From: Rhipicephalus microplus
Taxonomy: Eukaryota > Arthropoda > Arachnida > Ixodida > Ixodidae
Direction of reading: 5' to 3'
Length of the DNA: 64,000 nt
NCBI RefSeq assembly: GCF_043290135.1
Contig: NC_134709.1
Location: 71,906,956-71,970,955 of the forward strand
The notes under the pieces were generated by a model that made no database searches, was not told the origin of the DNA, and saw only the letters and a list, made by a program, of their open reading frames with translations. The translations under genes were made by a program, and so were the position numbers. This document shows positions 21,722 to 32,368 of the stretch, piece by piece (position 1 is the first letter of the stretch; each line of letters opens with the position of its first letter).

Positions 21722-21807
21722 GTCAAAATTTCCGAAACCCTCCACTACGGCGTCTCTCATGATTGTATGGTGGTTATGGGACGTTAAACCCCACCTATGA
21801 ATCAATT
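21722..21807 (+). mobile_element. Ruka SINE, 3' fragment
   Basis: AAATTTCCGAAACCCTCCAC, then GGCGTCTCTCATGATTGTATGGTGGTT and GACGTTAAACCCC match the 3' part of the Ruka copy at 4.9 kb. The tRNA-like head is absent. Confidence 0.7.
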
Positions 21808-21994
21808 AGCCACTTTTGGTTCAGTGGTTCTAAAGTTAAACTTCGAAAAGTATGAACTAATCCGACGTCCCGGGAATAATTCGGTTCTTTCTCGAGGGGT
21901 GGCTGTTCGGCCGACTCCAAAGCTAGCGACATTTCTTGGTTGTGTTCCTCTTTCCATCGTCCTTCTTCCCACCCATCTCGTTGCTGCGGTATTT

Positions 21995-22345
21995 TTTCCA
22001 CGGGTTCCGTGGACCATGCAAGTATATATTCGGTAAGGTCCCAGTTGAGCGGTGAATGTTTTCAGGTGTTGTTTGAATATTCCTAGAATCTAAGAACTGC
22101 CTTTTTGGGTGGTTATCTTCCTTGTCGATGATCCGAGTGGCGTAGCAATTGATGCGATGGTCTATCATTTGGATGTGTTCGGTGAGAGCGTTTTGTGCAG
22201 CGTTGAAGCTACGCACGTCGCTTCGATGCTGCCGTATTCTTTCCGGGAATTTTTTGTCTCATCGGTAAGACAAAAGTACTGACGCGAGGCCTGATATACG
22301 TGAAACGTAGACAAGAAATGCCCACTTGTCTGTCCCCCTGAATGT
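21995..22345 (-). pseudogene. Penelope-like element, GIY-YIG endonuclease fragment
   Basis: On the minus strand the frame reads FPERIRQHRSDVRSFN, then NALTEHIQMIDHRI, IIDKEDNHPKRQFLDS, NIQTTPENIHR and GTLPNIYLHG. This is the C-terminal half of a GIY-YIG endonuclease domain of the type carried by Penelope-like retroelements, with the RxxxH helix region and the E of the DKE segment. The N-terminal GIY and YIG strands are lost or out of frame beyond about 22290. The domain would nick target DNA to prime reverse transcription. The hammerhead-like fold-back lies 1.6 kb downstream on the same strand, but a shared origin is unproven. Confidence 0.6.
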
Positions 22346-23950
22346 GCCAGGAACAACAAAAAATACTTTAAAGTGTACACTTATGTCCAGCCGTCGCAGT
22401 TGACTCAAAATATTGATGCTCAACTTATTGATCTCCTCTATTTTTTTTGTTTGTAGCGCTGCATTTTTATGCACTATGTTCGTGTGGCATATATTAAAAG
22501 TAATTCGCCGCTGCTTTTCCTCCGCTTTTTATGAAATATTTGACGTGCTAGCTAAGCCTTCTTTCAGAATCACATACACACAGGTACCATTCGACAAGTA
22601 GGGCAGATTGGGTAAGTCGGCGCACAATTTATTTCAGTCTCAAGATCGAGAAAAAAGCTTTAGCCATTACTTATTTCATTCATTTCTACGCCGTACAAAT
22701 TTTTAATGCAAGGACGCATGTAACAAACCAACCTGTAGTTTGGCACGTACGCGATTAGAAAAGCACACTGGATGAAACCGTCAAGGCGCCTAATTGATGG
22801 ATGACCTGAAACCAGCCACTGTGGACGCCAAGTCAGTTTTAATTACGGTAACTAGAAGCCAGGGAAGAAAGCTTTATCGCCATGAACAAACCCCTACAAA
22901 GTTGTTGCTGAATATGTAGGCATTAGATCTCATTTTTCACACACTAGTTTGTAATTCTGTAGTTTTCAGCTATTTCTTACACAAAAGTCGTCTTAAAGGC
23001 TTCTAAGCAGCCAAAGTAACACTTCATCAGTGCACCCAAATTTAAAAGAAGAATGACGGCGGTAGCAACGAGACAAAGGAAAAGATTTCATCGAAGCGAA
23101 AACAAAAGCAGCCTATTTAATGTTCACGGTAAGAAGAGGTCGTATGATGATAGAGTATGGCTAGTTAGCGGTGGGCAGTTCTAACAGTAAAATGTATACC
23201 AAAATATGAGAAACAAAACGAGAGGTCCTAGACTAGAGGTCAGATGGTGAAACTATAAGAGAAATATAGGGCATATGCAACAATATTTGGGCTCGCTCAA
23301 GAAAGGGCAAGTTGGGCGTGGACACAGTTCTGCAGCGCACTAACTATAGGATCATGTTGTGACTACGATGATAAAAAATTTAGTTAAGCACAAAACTCTT
23401 AACCTAAACAGACAGATCAGACTAGGCTTTACATAAGCCAACAATAAAATTTGACAGAAATCCCGAGGCCACAATTGATAAAAAAATGACAAAATAGGGA
23501 TCTATGCACCATTGGTTCCAAACCTCTGGGATATATAGAGCTACGTTATTTCTTTGTCTTTAGGTTTTATTTTATGTCTTTATCGATTTATTTTTCTCAC
23601 TTCTTTCCTTTTCATCCAATTTTTCTCTATTTCTACTTATTTCTTTCTTCCAACATCTCTCTGTCAAGCTCTTTCTCTATCTTTCCAGCACTTTTTCTCT
23701 CCTTTGCTGTATACAATTTTTTCACTTTTTTCATGTTTCTTTCTGTCCTTTTTCTCTCTATTTATTTCTCATTGTCTAGATTACCTCGTTTCCCATTTCT
23801 CCACTTGTTTTGTTGAATTACTCTTTGTAATTATCCCTATATTATGCTTTACTTTCTCCCTTCTTTCTGCATTCCGTTTCTCCTCCTCCGTCAACTCCCC
23901 TTCGTCATCCACTTGCTTACATTACTATATTAGTCTATGTTAACCTCTAC
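22346..23950. other. Unassigned; pyrimidine-rich tract
   Basis: No gene recognised. About 23555-23920 is a long CT-rich tract (TTTCTC, CTTT), giving Phe/Ser-rich frames that I take as artefacts. Confidence 0.4.
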
Positions 23951-24045
23951 TAGCGTGCCCTGGTAGCTCAGGCGCTACGATTCTCACGTTCATATCACGG
24001 GTATTTGGTTCGAGTTTCGCCGCAACGAGAATTTTCATAATTAAA
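23951..24045 (+). mobile_element. tRNA-derived SINE head
   Basis: TGCCCTGGTAGCTCAGGCG gives an A-box-like segment and GGTATTTGGTTCGAGTTTC a B-box-like segment with normal spacing. It does not match Ruka or the 19.4-kb family, so it is a third tRNA-derived type. The body and 3' end are not resolved. Confidence 0.5.
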
Positions 24046-25494
24046 GATTTTTTTCGCGTCTCTTTCGTTCTCTTTCCCTGTACTCGACTTTCTTCCGTTT
24101 ATCAGAGTTATTGCGTTCCACGCAAGACAAATCAGCACGCTTAACTTAAAACGAGGCAGGACATGAAGGCGAAGGAGAAGAAGAACAGGTCAAAGAGAGA
24201 GCATGCCGTTTTATGATGATGATCACTTCTGTTCGCCTGTCACAGTGATACAGCGAGTGTCAATGCCTCAGCTATTATAATGCATGTATTCAGTCAATAC
24301 ACGCTTGTACTCACTCAAGCTTCCCCAGAAACACAGTCACATGGGATTTCTTGCAGAAAATGCACAGTTGTAGCTAGCAGACAGACAAGAAATACGAGTG
24401 GTCCTTGTATTGTTGAAATTTTCAGGACAAGCATGAATGATAAAAAAATTATCAGACTTCACCATCACTTGCAATAGCTAGTGGCATGTTTTGTTTTTCA
24501 GTTTTTATTTTGCATTTGTTGTATTAGCTACGTTAAACGAGTGCTGACTTAAATTTTCCGGTGCATTCGCAATATTGTGTATCAAATGTACGTTTTCATG
24601 TAGTGCAGAAGACCTGCTGCGTTGCTCGAGGCAAGATCACTTGTTCAAGACAGCTTGCCAGAAAACATTCAAGTTTTTTAACGCAGTCGAAACGCAAAGC
24701 CTCGAACTGTGCGCCCATTTGGATTCACAAAAATTAACGCCAACTGTGACAAATTGCAGCAGTGTTAATGTGGTTAGTCCTTTCCAAAGTCGTCTGTGGT
24801 TATACAGATTATCATTGTACCATTTGGAAGCTAGAATCACAGGAAGGAAAGCACGCGGAAGGAGAAGGCATTGCTTCGAGTTAACGTAGGATCATATTCA
24901 ACACATGAAGAGTAGTGAGCGGTGCCTGTGGTGGTGTGCCTTTGTATGACCATGTTGATGTGGTGTTAGCGAATCGAGTGAACTGATGGACAGTGCGTCG
25001 GCTTTTCCTGAGTTCAAGACTCTGTCACACGCTGTCGATGGCGCCTACTGTGTAGAAGCCATCGTGTATATTCCATGTATTCATAGCTACGCGTGGCTTT
25101 CTAGGACTCTTTCACGTGGTTGCCCGCTTTGCGGCAAAGGGTGAACACGTTTTGTATATAAGTTAGCTATAGGGTTCAGTCAACGCTGGAGCACGAGGTG
25201 TTAGTTTCCTTTTGGTCGATGTCTTCTTACCAGCCAATCGGCTCATCAGGGCACGCATATTTTCTCTCCGTGCAAATTAAACTACTCAATTCTACTTCGT
25301 GTTTCTGGAGCTGAAATGTTGCTGTTTCTTTCAAGGAACGGAATATTCACAAATGCATGCGTGTCACACCAGCGACAATACTCGCTTGTGCGTTCGAGCA
25401 TGTTCAACCAGCACGGTGTAAAAATTATTCTTACACCGGACCAAGGTGCCGTCAAAATTGAAGTTTTCAGTCCCGCGAAAGGTCTGCGAATATT
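24046..25494. other. Unassigned; possible core promoter or LTR
   Basis: No gene recognised. At 25155-25162 TATATAAG is followed 14 bp later by TCAGT (25176-25180), the arthropod initiator. The flanking 300 bp could be a solo LTR, but I found no matching second copy or clear ends. Confidence 0.3.
25155..25180 (+). promoter_or_regulatory. TATA box plus TCAGT initiator (putative)
   Basis: TATATAAG (25155-25162) and GGTTCAGTC with the initiator A at 25178. The spacing of 23 bases from TATA start to the initiator A is shorter than the usual 30 or so, so support is modest. Confidence 0.3.
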
Positions 25495-25771
25495 TCAACT
25501 CACAAAGGAGAAAATTGTCGTTGCGGTGGTCGCAGAAGGAGCCTCTTCTGTCATCATAAAGAAAGCAAAGCGTAGGTCATGGTGGAGCTCCGCTATACCT
25601 TGTTGGTACCCCGCACCACCACCAAAATGTGACGGGTAGAGAAAAACCAGAAGGAAGACAGAAAATTTATGGACTAAGAGTACCACAAAACAAAATAAAC
25701 AGGTTGGAGCACACCTAGCGCCAACAAGCCAAACTCCTTTGAATTCACTTCCTGTTCGTCTTCCTGTCACA
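25495..25771 (-). mobile_element. LTR plus leader/gag remnant of a third LTR element
   Basis: The segment 25628-25771 (144 bp) starts TG and ends CA, with inverted ends TGTGAC(A/G)GG. On the minus strand it is followed at once by a leader, TTTTGGTGGTGGTGCGGGG, whose TGGTGG...GTGCGGGG part matches the putative primer-binding sites of Gypsy elements 1 and 2. About 130 bp of leader/gag-like sequence remain (to about 25495). No second LTR is visible in the window, so this is a 5' remnant. Confidence 0.55.
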
Positions 25772-26924
25772 CTTACCATAATGATCCTGTTTCATTTCTT
25801 TTTTCTTTTGGTGAGCTCATAAACAAAAAAAAAACGTCGACGGCACTTGCCTTAGCGTCCTAATCACTTCCTCTCAATCAGATGAACAAACTCTCTGCAA
25901 ATTACAACTTTCTCTATTATTTTTGTAAAAATGCCGAGGAATAGATTGCCATGCTTCTGCTTCCAGTACTTGATGTGTTGCCACCGCTATCTAGATGCTC
26001 TTCGGGTGGGTGAATTGTCGTATTGTGATTCAGTGTGCAGCTTCTTGCTTGATTTCTTTATGCATGAAATCCTCCGACGGCACAAGCATGTTTGTAGGAT
26101 GTGAGGACAGAGTGCTGCTGTGTTCATCTGTTACTCCCCTGAGAGAGGTGTGGTGTTGTGCATCAGCGCATCCGTTAGCAGCTCGACCGCTTCCCTAATG
26201 ATCACCGTTGGGGCCAGTCTAGAGAGGGTTCGGGAAAAAGCACTGCTATATACGCCCCTCGGCACTGACAACCATTTCCCACTTTCTGAAATAGCAGGAA
26301 TAGGCCGAGGTGTGAAAGCAAGAAAGACGTCAACGTAGAGAGGCTCCTTACAGCCAGCTCTTTGTGATGGTTGACTTGTACCTTGTAACATTTGACGCAC
26401 TCGTTAGCTGACTCCTGAATCAGCCTCCTGTCAATGGCTGCTTCTAAATTGAAAAACAGACCCACAACTTTATTGGGTCTTGAGAAACGCTACTCCTTTC
26501 GAGCAACGCCGTGGGCTGTTCCCACGTGGGCACGGTGAAGCCTGGCTGCCCCGCCGCATCGTGGGCTTTCTGGACAGTCCGCAGTTATGGTACTAACTCT
26601 CAACTTTGTAAGGCAGAGTCACAACCCTGTTCTGGAAGTCGACTTGGGCCCCATAACGAGGGGCACCGCTAGAGCATGTGCTCAAAGTTATTAACCGCAC
26701 CCCAATCAGGGCATGTGGTCAAAATCCTCTGAGGAGACGATGCATAGGAAAAATATACGGCGTAGGACCTGGTTTGGGGCATTCTAAACGGGATTACCTG
26801 AGGTCCAGACAACTTGCTGGACGGAGGAGAAAATAGCCGCCTACTCAAATTGGTGGGGTTAAGTCGCTTGGTTAATTGAGCTCGAATAAGAGGCCACTCA
26901 CCTCACCTAAAAGGAAAGAATTGT
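25772..26924. other. Unassigned; possible LINE tail at 26455-26800
   Basis: The minus strand of 26455-26800 ends in CCAATAAAGTTGTGGG, carrying a polyadenylation signal, and has a GC-richer body (CCCGCCGCATCG, CCCACGTGGG). It looks like a repeat tail but I cannot name the family. Confidence 0.3.
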
Positions 26925-27550
26925 TAGTTTGTTCCCACACACTATGCTTGGAACAACCCATAATCATTAGCTGCTTTTACTCGGTCTCTTCACGCGAAAA
27001 AGGTGGCCGAGCTGAAGTGCAGAACAAACACTTTTACGTACTCTTACTTTCCTCGGACAATCGTCGAGTGGAACGCCTTATCTTCTCATGCGGTAGAACG
27101 TTCCAACATTGATTCTTTTCTGCAGGCGATCAGAAATGAAGTTCTTTAACCGACACTATGCTCGAAGCGTCATGTAAAGTTATGTAGTCACTTGCATTCG
27201 CTTTCACTTTGCTGTGTTCGAATAAATAGTGAAACATTCTTTTTCCATTTCTTTTTTCCTTTTCCTTTGACTCTTTGCGCTATGTAAGTACAATGTCAGT
27301 ACCTGTTATGCTTTCTGCTAAGTAAATACTTAATGTGAGTACCTTGTGCTATGCGAGTACTAACTGCCGTGCAATTGGTTCCTTTTCGTTGTTTTTGCAT
27401 ATTTTGCCAATGACTATGATTTTCAGAATGCTAAGTCATGTATTTCTTTTCTGTTTGTGCAGTTCTATTCAGTACTTCGAGCTTGTTCTGTGTTGTGTAT
27501 TTATGTCCCACTCCTGCCTAATGCCTCCATATGAGGCCTGCAGTATGTAA

Positions 27551-27613
<63 letters not shown>

Positions 27614-27615
27614 AT
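26925..27615 (+). mobile_element. CR1/L2-type LINE 3' end with (AATA)n tail
   Basis: An open frame ending at 27149 reads AKKVAELKCRTNTFTYSYF, then PRTIVEWNALSSHAVE, then SNIDSFLQAIRNEVL and a stop: the usual C-terminus of CR1/L2-type LINE proteins. A 400-bp 3' UTR follows, ending in a short hairpin GCCTCCATATGAGGC and a pure AATA array (27549-27615). The tail is the typical 3' terminus of this group. The copy is strongly 5'-truncated. Confidence 0.75.
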
Positions 27616-28204
27616 GAACTTCTGAGCATTTCTTCTTTCTTTCAGTTCGTATAAGAGAGGACGCCTACCACTGTTTGTAAAGTTTTGCTTTATGTTTCTT
27701 TTTTATGCGATTACTACGACCACACGGCAATAACGGCATCGCCTTATACTGATGAACAGCTCCACCTGATCATAGTGCAAAGGCATTTTCGGTCGTTTCA
27801 GGTCCTCATTTACTCTCTTTTAAACATTTTGTAATTCTGACGGTGGCGCAAAACTTATAAAAGCACTGTCTTTTTACTCCTTATAGTTATTATATCAACC
27901 ACAATATGCCTTTTCGTCCTCAGCTTTGCGCATCGCACTGCCAGCTTCCAGCGTAGCTGCAATGAAGCAAGCTGTGAATAGTACCGACGTTAAATAGGAA
28001 CTATACGAGCGAAATGCTTGCTAAACAATGGTCACCCACCAAAAGAGGCCAAGGAACGCAGTGTAGTGTGTCTCAGTAGTGATTTTTATGCATTTTCTGC
28101 TCGTACCTGTCTCTTGGAACCTCCTTCATAGACATCTGGTTGCATGGGCTGTAAGTTCGGAGCCGGTGCAACCGTGTCAGCAATGTTCGCCGATGCCTGC
28201 TGTT
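27616..28204. other. Unassigned
   Basis: No gene or repeat recognised. Confidence 0.4.
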
Positions 28205-28254
28205 TTAAATGCGAAGCATTCCTTAGCGGACTTCGGCGACTTTGAGTCTGTCTG

Positions 28255-28319
<65 letters not shown>

Positions 28320-28588
28320 ATAGCCGCTTGTGTTTGCGTGCTCTCGTGGTCATAACATGCGCCATTTTGGGCATTGTCTTGCTTAACTTGGCGTGAACCA
28401 AAATTAGCATGGGAGGGTAAGATAGTTGACGAATATGACGCGCAGGTCAAGACATGAATAGTGTCATAATCCCGTCGCGTACGTCATTAAACACTTCTTG
28501 CCAGACAGTGGCACATACCCACGAGCGAGTATGTGCCACTGTTATGCGGGTATGTGCCTCAGGTGATTGACATTTAGTATCTACCCAG
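28205..28588 (+). mobile_element. HINE/pearl-like element, copy D, left part
   Basis: It starts TTAAATGCGAAGCATT (28205-28220), followed by CTTCGGCGACTTTGAG, the same left end as copies A and B, then a TCTA/TATC array (28254-28320). The interior (TAGCCGCTTGTGTTTGCGTG onward) differs from the 147-bp-unit type, so this is a second subfamily sharing ends only. The element is interrupted at 28589 by an I-like LINE and resumes at 32369. Confidence 0.65.
28575..28588. repeat. Target-site duplication, 3' side of I-like LINE copy 1
   Basis: TAGTATCTACCCAG, repeated exactly at 32369-32382. Confidence 0.85.
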
Positions 28589-28690
28589 AGAGAGTAAGAA
28601 AGGAAAGGCCGGGAAGTTAACCAGATATTGGCATCTGGTTTGCTACCCAGCGCTGGGGGCGGGAAGTGGGGGCAAAAAAGAGGGGGTAGA
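28589..28690 (-). other. LINE 3' UTR with conserved stem-loop
   Basis: Minus strand: CCCAGCGCTGGG palindrome, then GGTAGCAAACCAGATGCC and ATATCTGGTTAACTTCCC forming a hairpin (AACCAGAT with ATCTGGTT), then a CT-rich tail. The same element occurs at about 51.0 kb and, with changes, at 14.1 kb. Confidence 0.7.
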
Positions 28691-28756
28691 AAGAGAAAAA
28701 AAACATACACGCGCACTCATAAAAAAACGAAAACACACAAAGGAAGGGTGTCCTAG

Positions 28757-30201
28757 CTACAACCGTTCAGTAAGGCTGGTCGATCGCAAAAAGTGCAGTA
28801 GCACTTTCAGGGCCCTCTTCTGTGAAGTGGCATCCTGACGATACTGCAGAATTCCCTGCTCCGACAGAGGTTCATCATGTAATTTGTTGAGTTCCTTGCG
28901 AAGGCATAGTCGTTGTTTACTATACGCTAGGCAGTCACAAAGAATATGTTTGATTGTTTCCTCTTTGCCACAGTGGCCACAGGCTGCGGTGTCGGCCATC
29001 CGAATGCGGAAAGCGTAGACGTTGGTAAACGCAACGCCCAACCACAGCCTACATAACAGGGTCTGGTCTGCTCGGCAAAGCCTCGACGGGACTTGAAGAC
29101 TTAGCGTAGGGTCAAGCGAGTACAGTCGGGCACGCATGAAGTGTGGCTGATTCCATTGTGATGTGGTTTGCTGGCGACCAAGCCTGCGGAGCTTTCGTGC
29201 AGCATCTGTCCTAAAAAGTGGTAGTCGCAGTTTATGATCTTCTGTGTGGGCTGAGCGGGCAGCTTGATCGGCCCGTTCATTGCCGATGACTCCGCAGTGC
29301 CTGGGCAACCACTGAAATGTAATTTGGTGCCCTTTCTCAGTCAGGTGGTGTATAACCTCTGCTATCTCTAGTACCAGCTGCTCGTGTGGTCGACGGCGTA
29401 AGGCTGATAGTAGAGACTGCAGTGCCCCTTCGAGTCGCAGAAAATAGTCCACTTGCGTGTAGGTTGATCAACTACAAATTGCAACGCGGCACGAAGTGCT
29501 GCCAATTCTGCTGCCGTTGATGTTGTTGCGTGAGATGTCTTGAATTTAATTGTCGTGGCCAACCTTGGTATCACTACTGCTTCTGTAGAGCTGTCCGGCT
29601 GAACCAATCCGTCAGTGTATATATGTGTGGAGTCTTGATATTTCTCATACAAGAGAAGTAGTGTGAGCTGTTCAAGAGCCGGTGACGACAAATTGGCCTT
29701 TTTCTGGACGCCAGGTATGTTAATATTAATCATTGGTTGTGCGAGGCACCATGGCGGAGTCACAGGTCTAGCGGCAGGAGAGAATGAAGTTGGCATCGAC
29801 TCACCATGTGCAGTCACTGTTTTGCAGTAAGATGTGCATGGTCGGACCACTGGTAGAGAGGCTAGCTGATGTCGAGGGGTTCGAGCAAGGTGTCGTATAT
29901 TTGTCCTCAGCACTTCCACATTAATGTGCGTCTTGGTGAGGTTGTCCCTTGTGAAGGCGATAGTTGCCGCTGTTGACGCACTTTGGGGCAAGCCTAAACA
30001 TATCCGGAGTGCTTGAGCGTGGACACTTTGAAGCATTCGTATGCTTGTTTTACTTGCGTTGGTTAACACAGGTAGGCTGTACTGAAGGATTCCAAAGAAA
30101 AGAATTTTGTAGAGTCGCAACGTAGCAGTTGTGGACATTCCGCAGTTCTTTCCAGCGAAGAACTTGAACAAATGAGACATGCCTGTCAATCGCCTTTTCA
30201 T
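28757..30201 (-). pseudogene. LINE RNase H domain and C-terminal CCHC region
   Basis: Two overlapping minus-strand frames. The first (30201 to about 29440) covers the connector and the first RNase H motifs: HIYTDGLVQPDSS (D), STAAELAALRAAL (E) and FCDSKG (D). A frameshift near 29445 moves to the second frame (to 28757): VIGNERADQAARSA (last catalytic Asp region), then CGHCGKEETIKHILCDC (CCHC-like) and SQKRALKVLLHFLRS before the stop. RNase H would degrade the RNA strand after first-strand synthesis. Apart from the frameshift all four acidic positions look present. Confidence 0.85.
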
Positions 30202-30407
30202 GTATGATACGTGTGAGTTCCTCAGAGGTCTCTGTCAATTATAACACCCATGAACTTGTATGATCGGAGGTGACGTATCCTTTCGCTGTTTATCAGAACG
30301 CTGTAGTTCTGCATTGGTTTGCACGTAAATGCCACAAGTGCACATTTCCCAGAGGAAATTTCCAGACCTCGTTGACGAAAGTAAAAAGCAACTTGGGTGG
30401 CAGCTTT

Positions 30408-31400
30408 CTAAATTCGCGCTCGCAGCTGTAGACGTGTTACTGCAGACGTCCAAACGCAGATGTCTTCCGCGTACATTGACAATCTGACAGTACTTGGCAG
30501 CTGCTCATTGAGAGCTATTAGCGTCAGGTTGAATAGTACAGGGCTAAGAATGCCACCCTGAGGAACACCACGGTGGCTGTAATGTAGCGAAGTGTCACCA
30601 TCCTCGGTTCTCACGAAAAAGGATCGCTTAGAAACATAGCTGCGTAGCCACTGAAACATCCGACCACCCACTCCTACCTCCTTGAGAGCGGCGAGGACAG
30701 GTTCATGTTTGACGTTATCGTACGCCCCTTTAACATCAACAAATAAAGAAGCGCAGAGACGCTTACGGCCTTTTTCGTGTTGCACGTAGCTGACCAGGTC
30801 TAAGACGCTATCAATTGATGACCGGCCACGGCGGAATCCCGTCATAGCGTCCGGGTAGATGTTGTGATGCTCCAGGAACCATTCTAGCCGTCCAAGTACC
30901 ATCCTCTCCATCACTTTGCCCAAGCAACTAGCCAGTGCAATCGGGCGGTATGGTGTGAGCACCAATGATGACTTTCCAGGCTTCAGTAATGAAACCAAAC
31001 GGCTGGTCTTCCAGTTAACTGGGAGGGTGCCCTCTCGCCATGAATTGTTGTATATCTCGAGGAGGGCGCTCCTCGCGCACTCACCAAGGTGACACAGTGC
31101 TCTGTATGATATTCCATCAGGCCCGGGTGCTGATGTCCGTCTACACAAAGCCAGTGCGGCTTTAAGCTCATGAATAGAAAAAAGTTGGTCTATGTGGTGA
31201 TTGTGTGATGTCGTGCTACCACGTGAGAGCGTGGAGATGATGGGATCTGCGAGTTGACCGGATAATTTGGCACAGAACTCTTCTGCCACGTCGACCTCCG
31301 ATCTCTGTTGAGAGAGGGCTAGAGCCTTGAATGGAGACCACTGAATGGGAGCTGTCCGGAGCCCTCTTATTGTCCTCCACAAGTGTGATAAAGGCTTGCG
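30408..31400 (-). pseudogene. LINE reverse transcriptase domain with YAED in place of YADD
   Basis: About 325 residues: fingers (SAPGPDGISYRALCHLGE, WREGTLPVNWKTS, LTPYRPIALASCLGKVMER), palm FVDVKGAYDNVKH with the first Asp, GVPQGGILSPVLFNLTLIAL, and MYAEDICVWTS. The second box, normally YADD, reads YAED: one of the paired aspartates is Glu, which would be expected to cripple the polymerase. The frame closes soon after (30408), with a frameshift before the next block. Confidence 0.9.
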
Positions 31401-31517
31401 AGGATCTAACGAAGTGCAGAAGGCTGCCCAACGTTGTGACTCTAGCTTGTCTATGCGGCGTTGTATCTTCTTCTGAAGACGTCTAGCGATTCGTAAATCG
31501 TCGATTGCTTTCGTGCG

Positions 31518-32322
31518 TCAGTACCTTCGTTCCGCACGCCGTCGGAAAGCCCGAAGTTGTTCTAATTCCACATCAAATTCGGTTACTCTCGAAGAGCATG
31601 TGAGGATGCATACTGTGTCTTGCACTGTGGACTTGATCACCTCTTCTAAGTCAAATGAGGTGTTCTCTTGACAGCGTTCTTCCATGAGAGATTCAAACTT
31701 GGTCCAGTCCACTCTTTGGATAGTTTCGCGTACCTTGCATGGTGATAATCCTCTGATCTTGACATATGTGGGAATGTGGTCGCTCCCATGCGTTTCTATA
31801 TCCGCAAACCATCCGGCACATCTGACGAGACCTCGAGAAACAAAAGCCAAGTCAAGGCAACTGCTGTATCCAGGGCCACGTAAAAATGTTGGGCTGCCAT
31901 CTTTTAATAAGCACAGCTCATTGTCTGAAGCAAACGTTATCAGACTTCTACCCTTTGCGCTGATCTTCGGGCTCCCCCATAGCGTATGGTGGGCGTTAAA
32001 GTCTCCGATGATCACCCATGGGCCAGGAGTGGATGATAAGATGTGTCCTAGTCTTCTGTGGTCAAATCTACTTGATGGCGACAGGTATGCACCGACAACA
32101 GTGACAATAAGATATTTTTTCTTCACTGTTAAGCATAGATACTGGTTAATGTTGTCAGGTGGTACAGGCCGAAGAATGAAGGTCAGTTCACGTCGAATAA
32201 AAAGCAGGACCTTGCTGTATGCACTATAACAAGCCGACATAAATGATTCGTATCCGGAGAGTCTGATAGCACTCGATAAATTTGGCTCGCAGATGACGAT
32301 GATGGGAAACATATTATATCCG
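31518..32322 (-). pseudogene. LINE APE-type endonuclease domain
   Basis: Minus-strand frame FPIIVICEPNLSSAI, then VVGAYLSPSSRFDHRR, then PGPWVIIGDFNAHHTLWGS (the D-x-N catalytic pair), SCLDLAFVSRGL and THGSDHIP (the SDH motif). This apurinic-like endonuclease nicks genomic DNA to prime reverse transcription. The first 60 or so residues are missing through 5' truncation. The homologous domain in copy 2 at 51.6 kb is nearly identical by eye and retains the N-terminal part (FQRNARGLKSRIADF). Confidence 0.9.
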
Positions 32323-32368
32323 TAGTATCTACCCATACCCATATATAGTATACCATATAGTATACCCA

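Larger units (their letters stand above)
28589..32368 (-). mobile_element. I-like LINE copy 1, 5'-truncated, inserted in HINE copy D
   Basis: On the minus strand the order is endonuclease, reverse transcriptase, RNase H, C-terminal CCHC motif, 3' UTR with a conserved stem-loop and a CT-rich tail. A 14-bp target duplication flanks it. The presence of RNase H after the RT places it in the I/R1 group. It is truncated inside the endonuclease and disabled by frameshifts and an altered catalytic box. The 5' junction carries shuffled pieces of the target sequence (see findings). Confidence 0.85.

Noticed and set aside
31684..32229. 181-codon plus-strand frame
   Set aside because: It is the antisense shadow of the LINE endonuclease.
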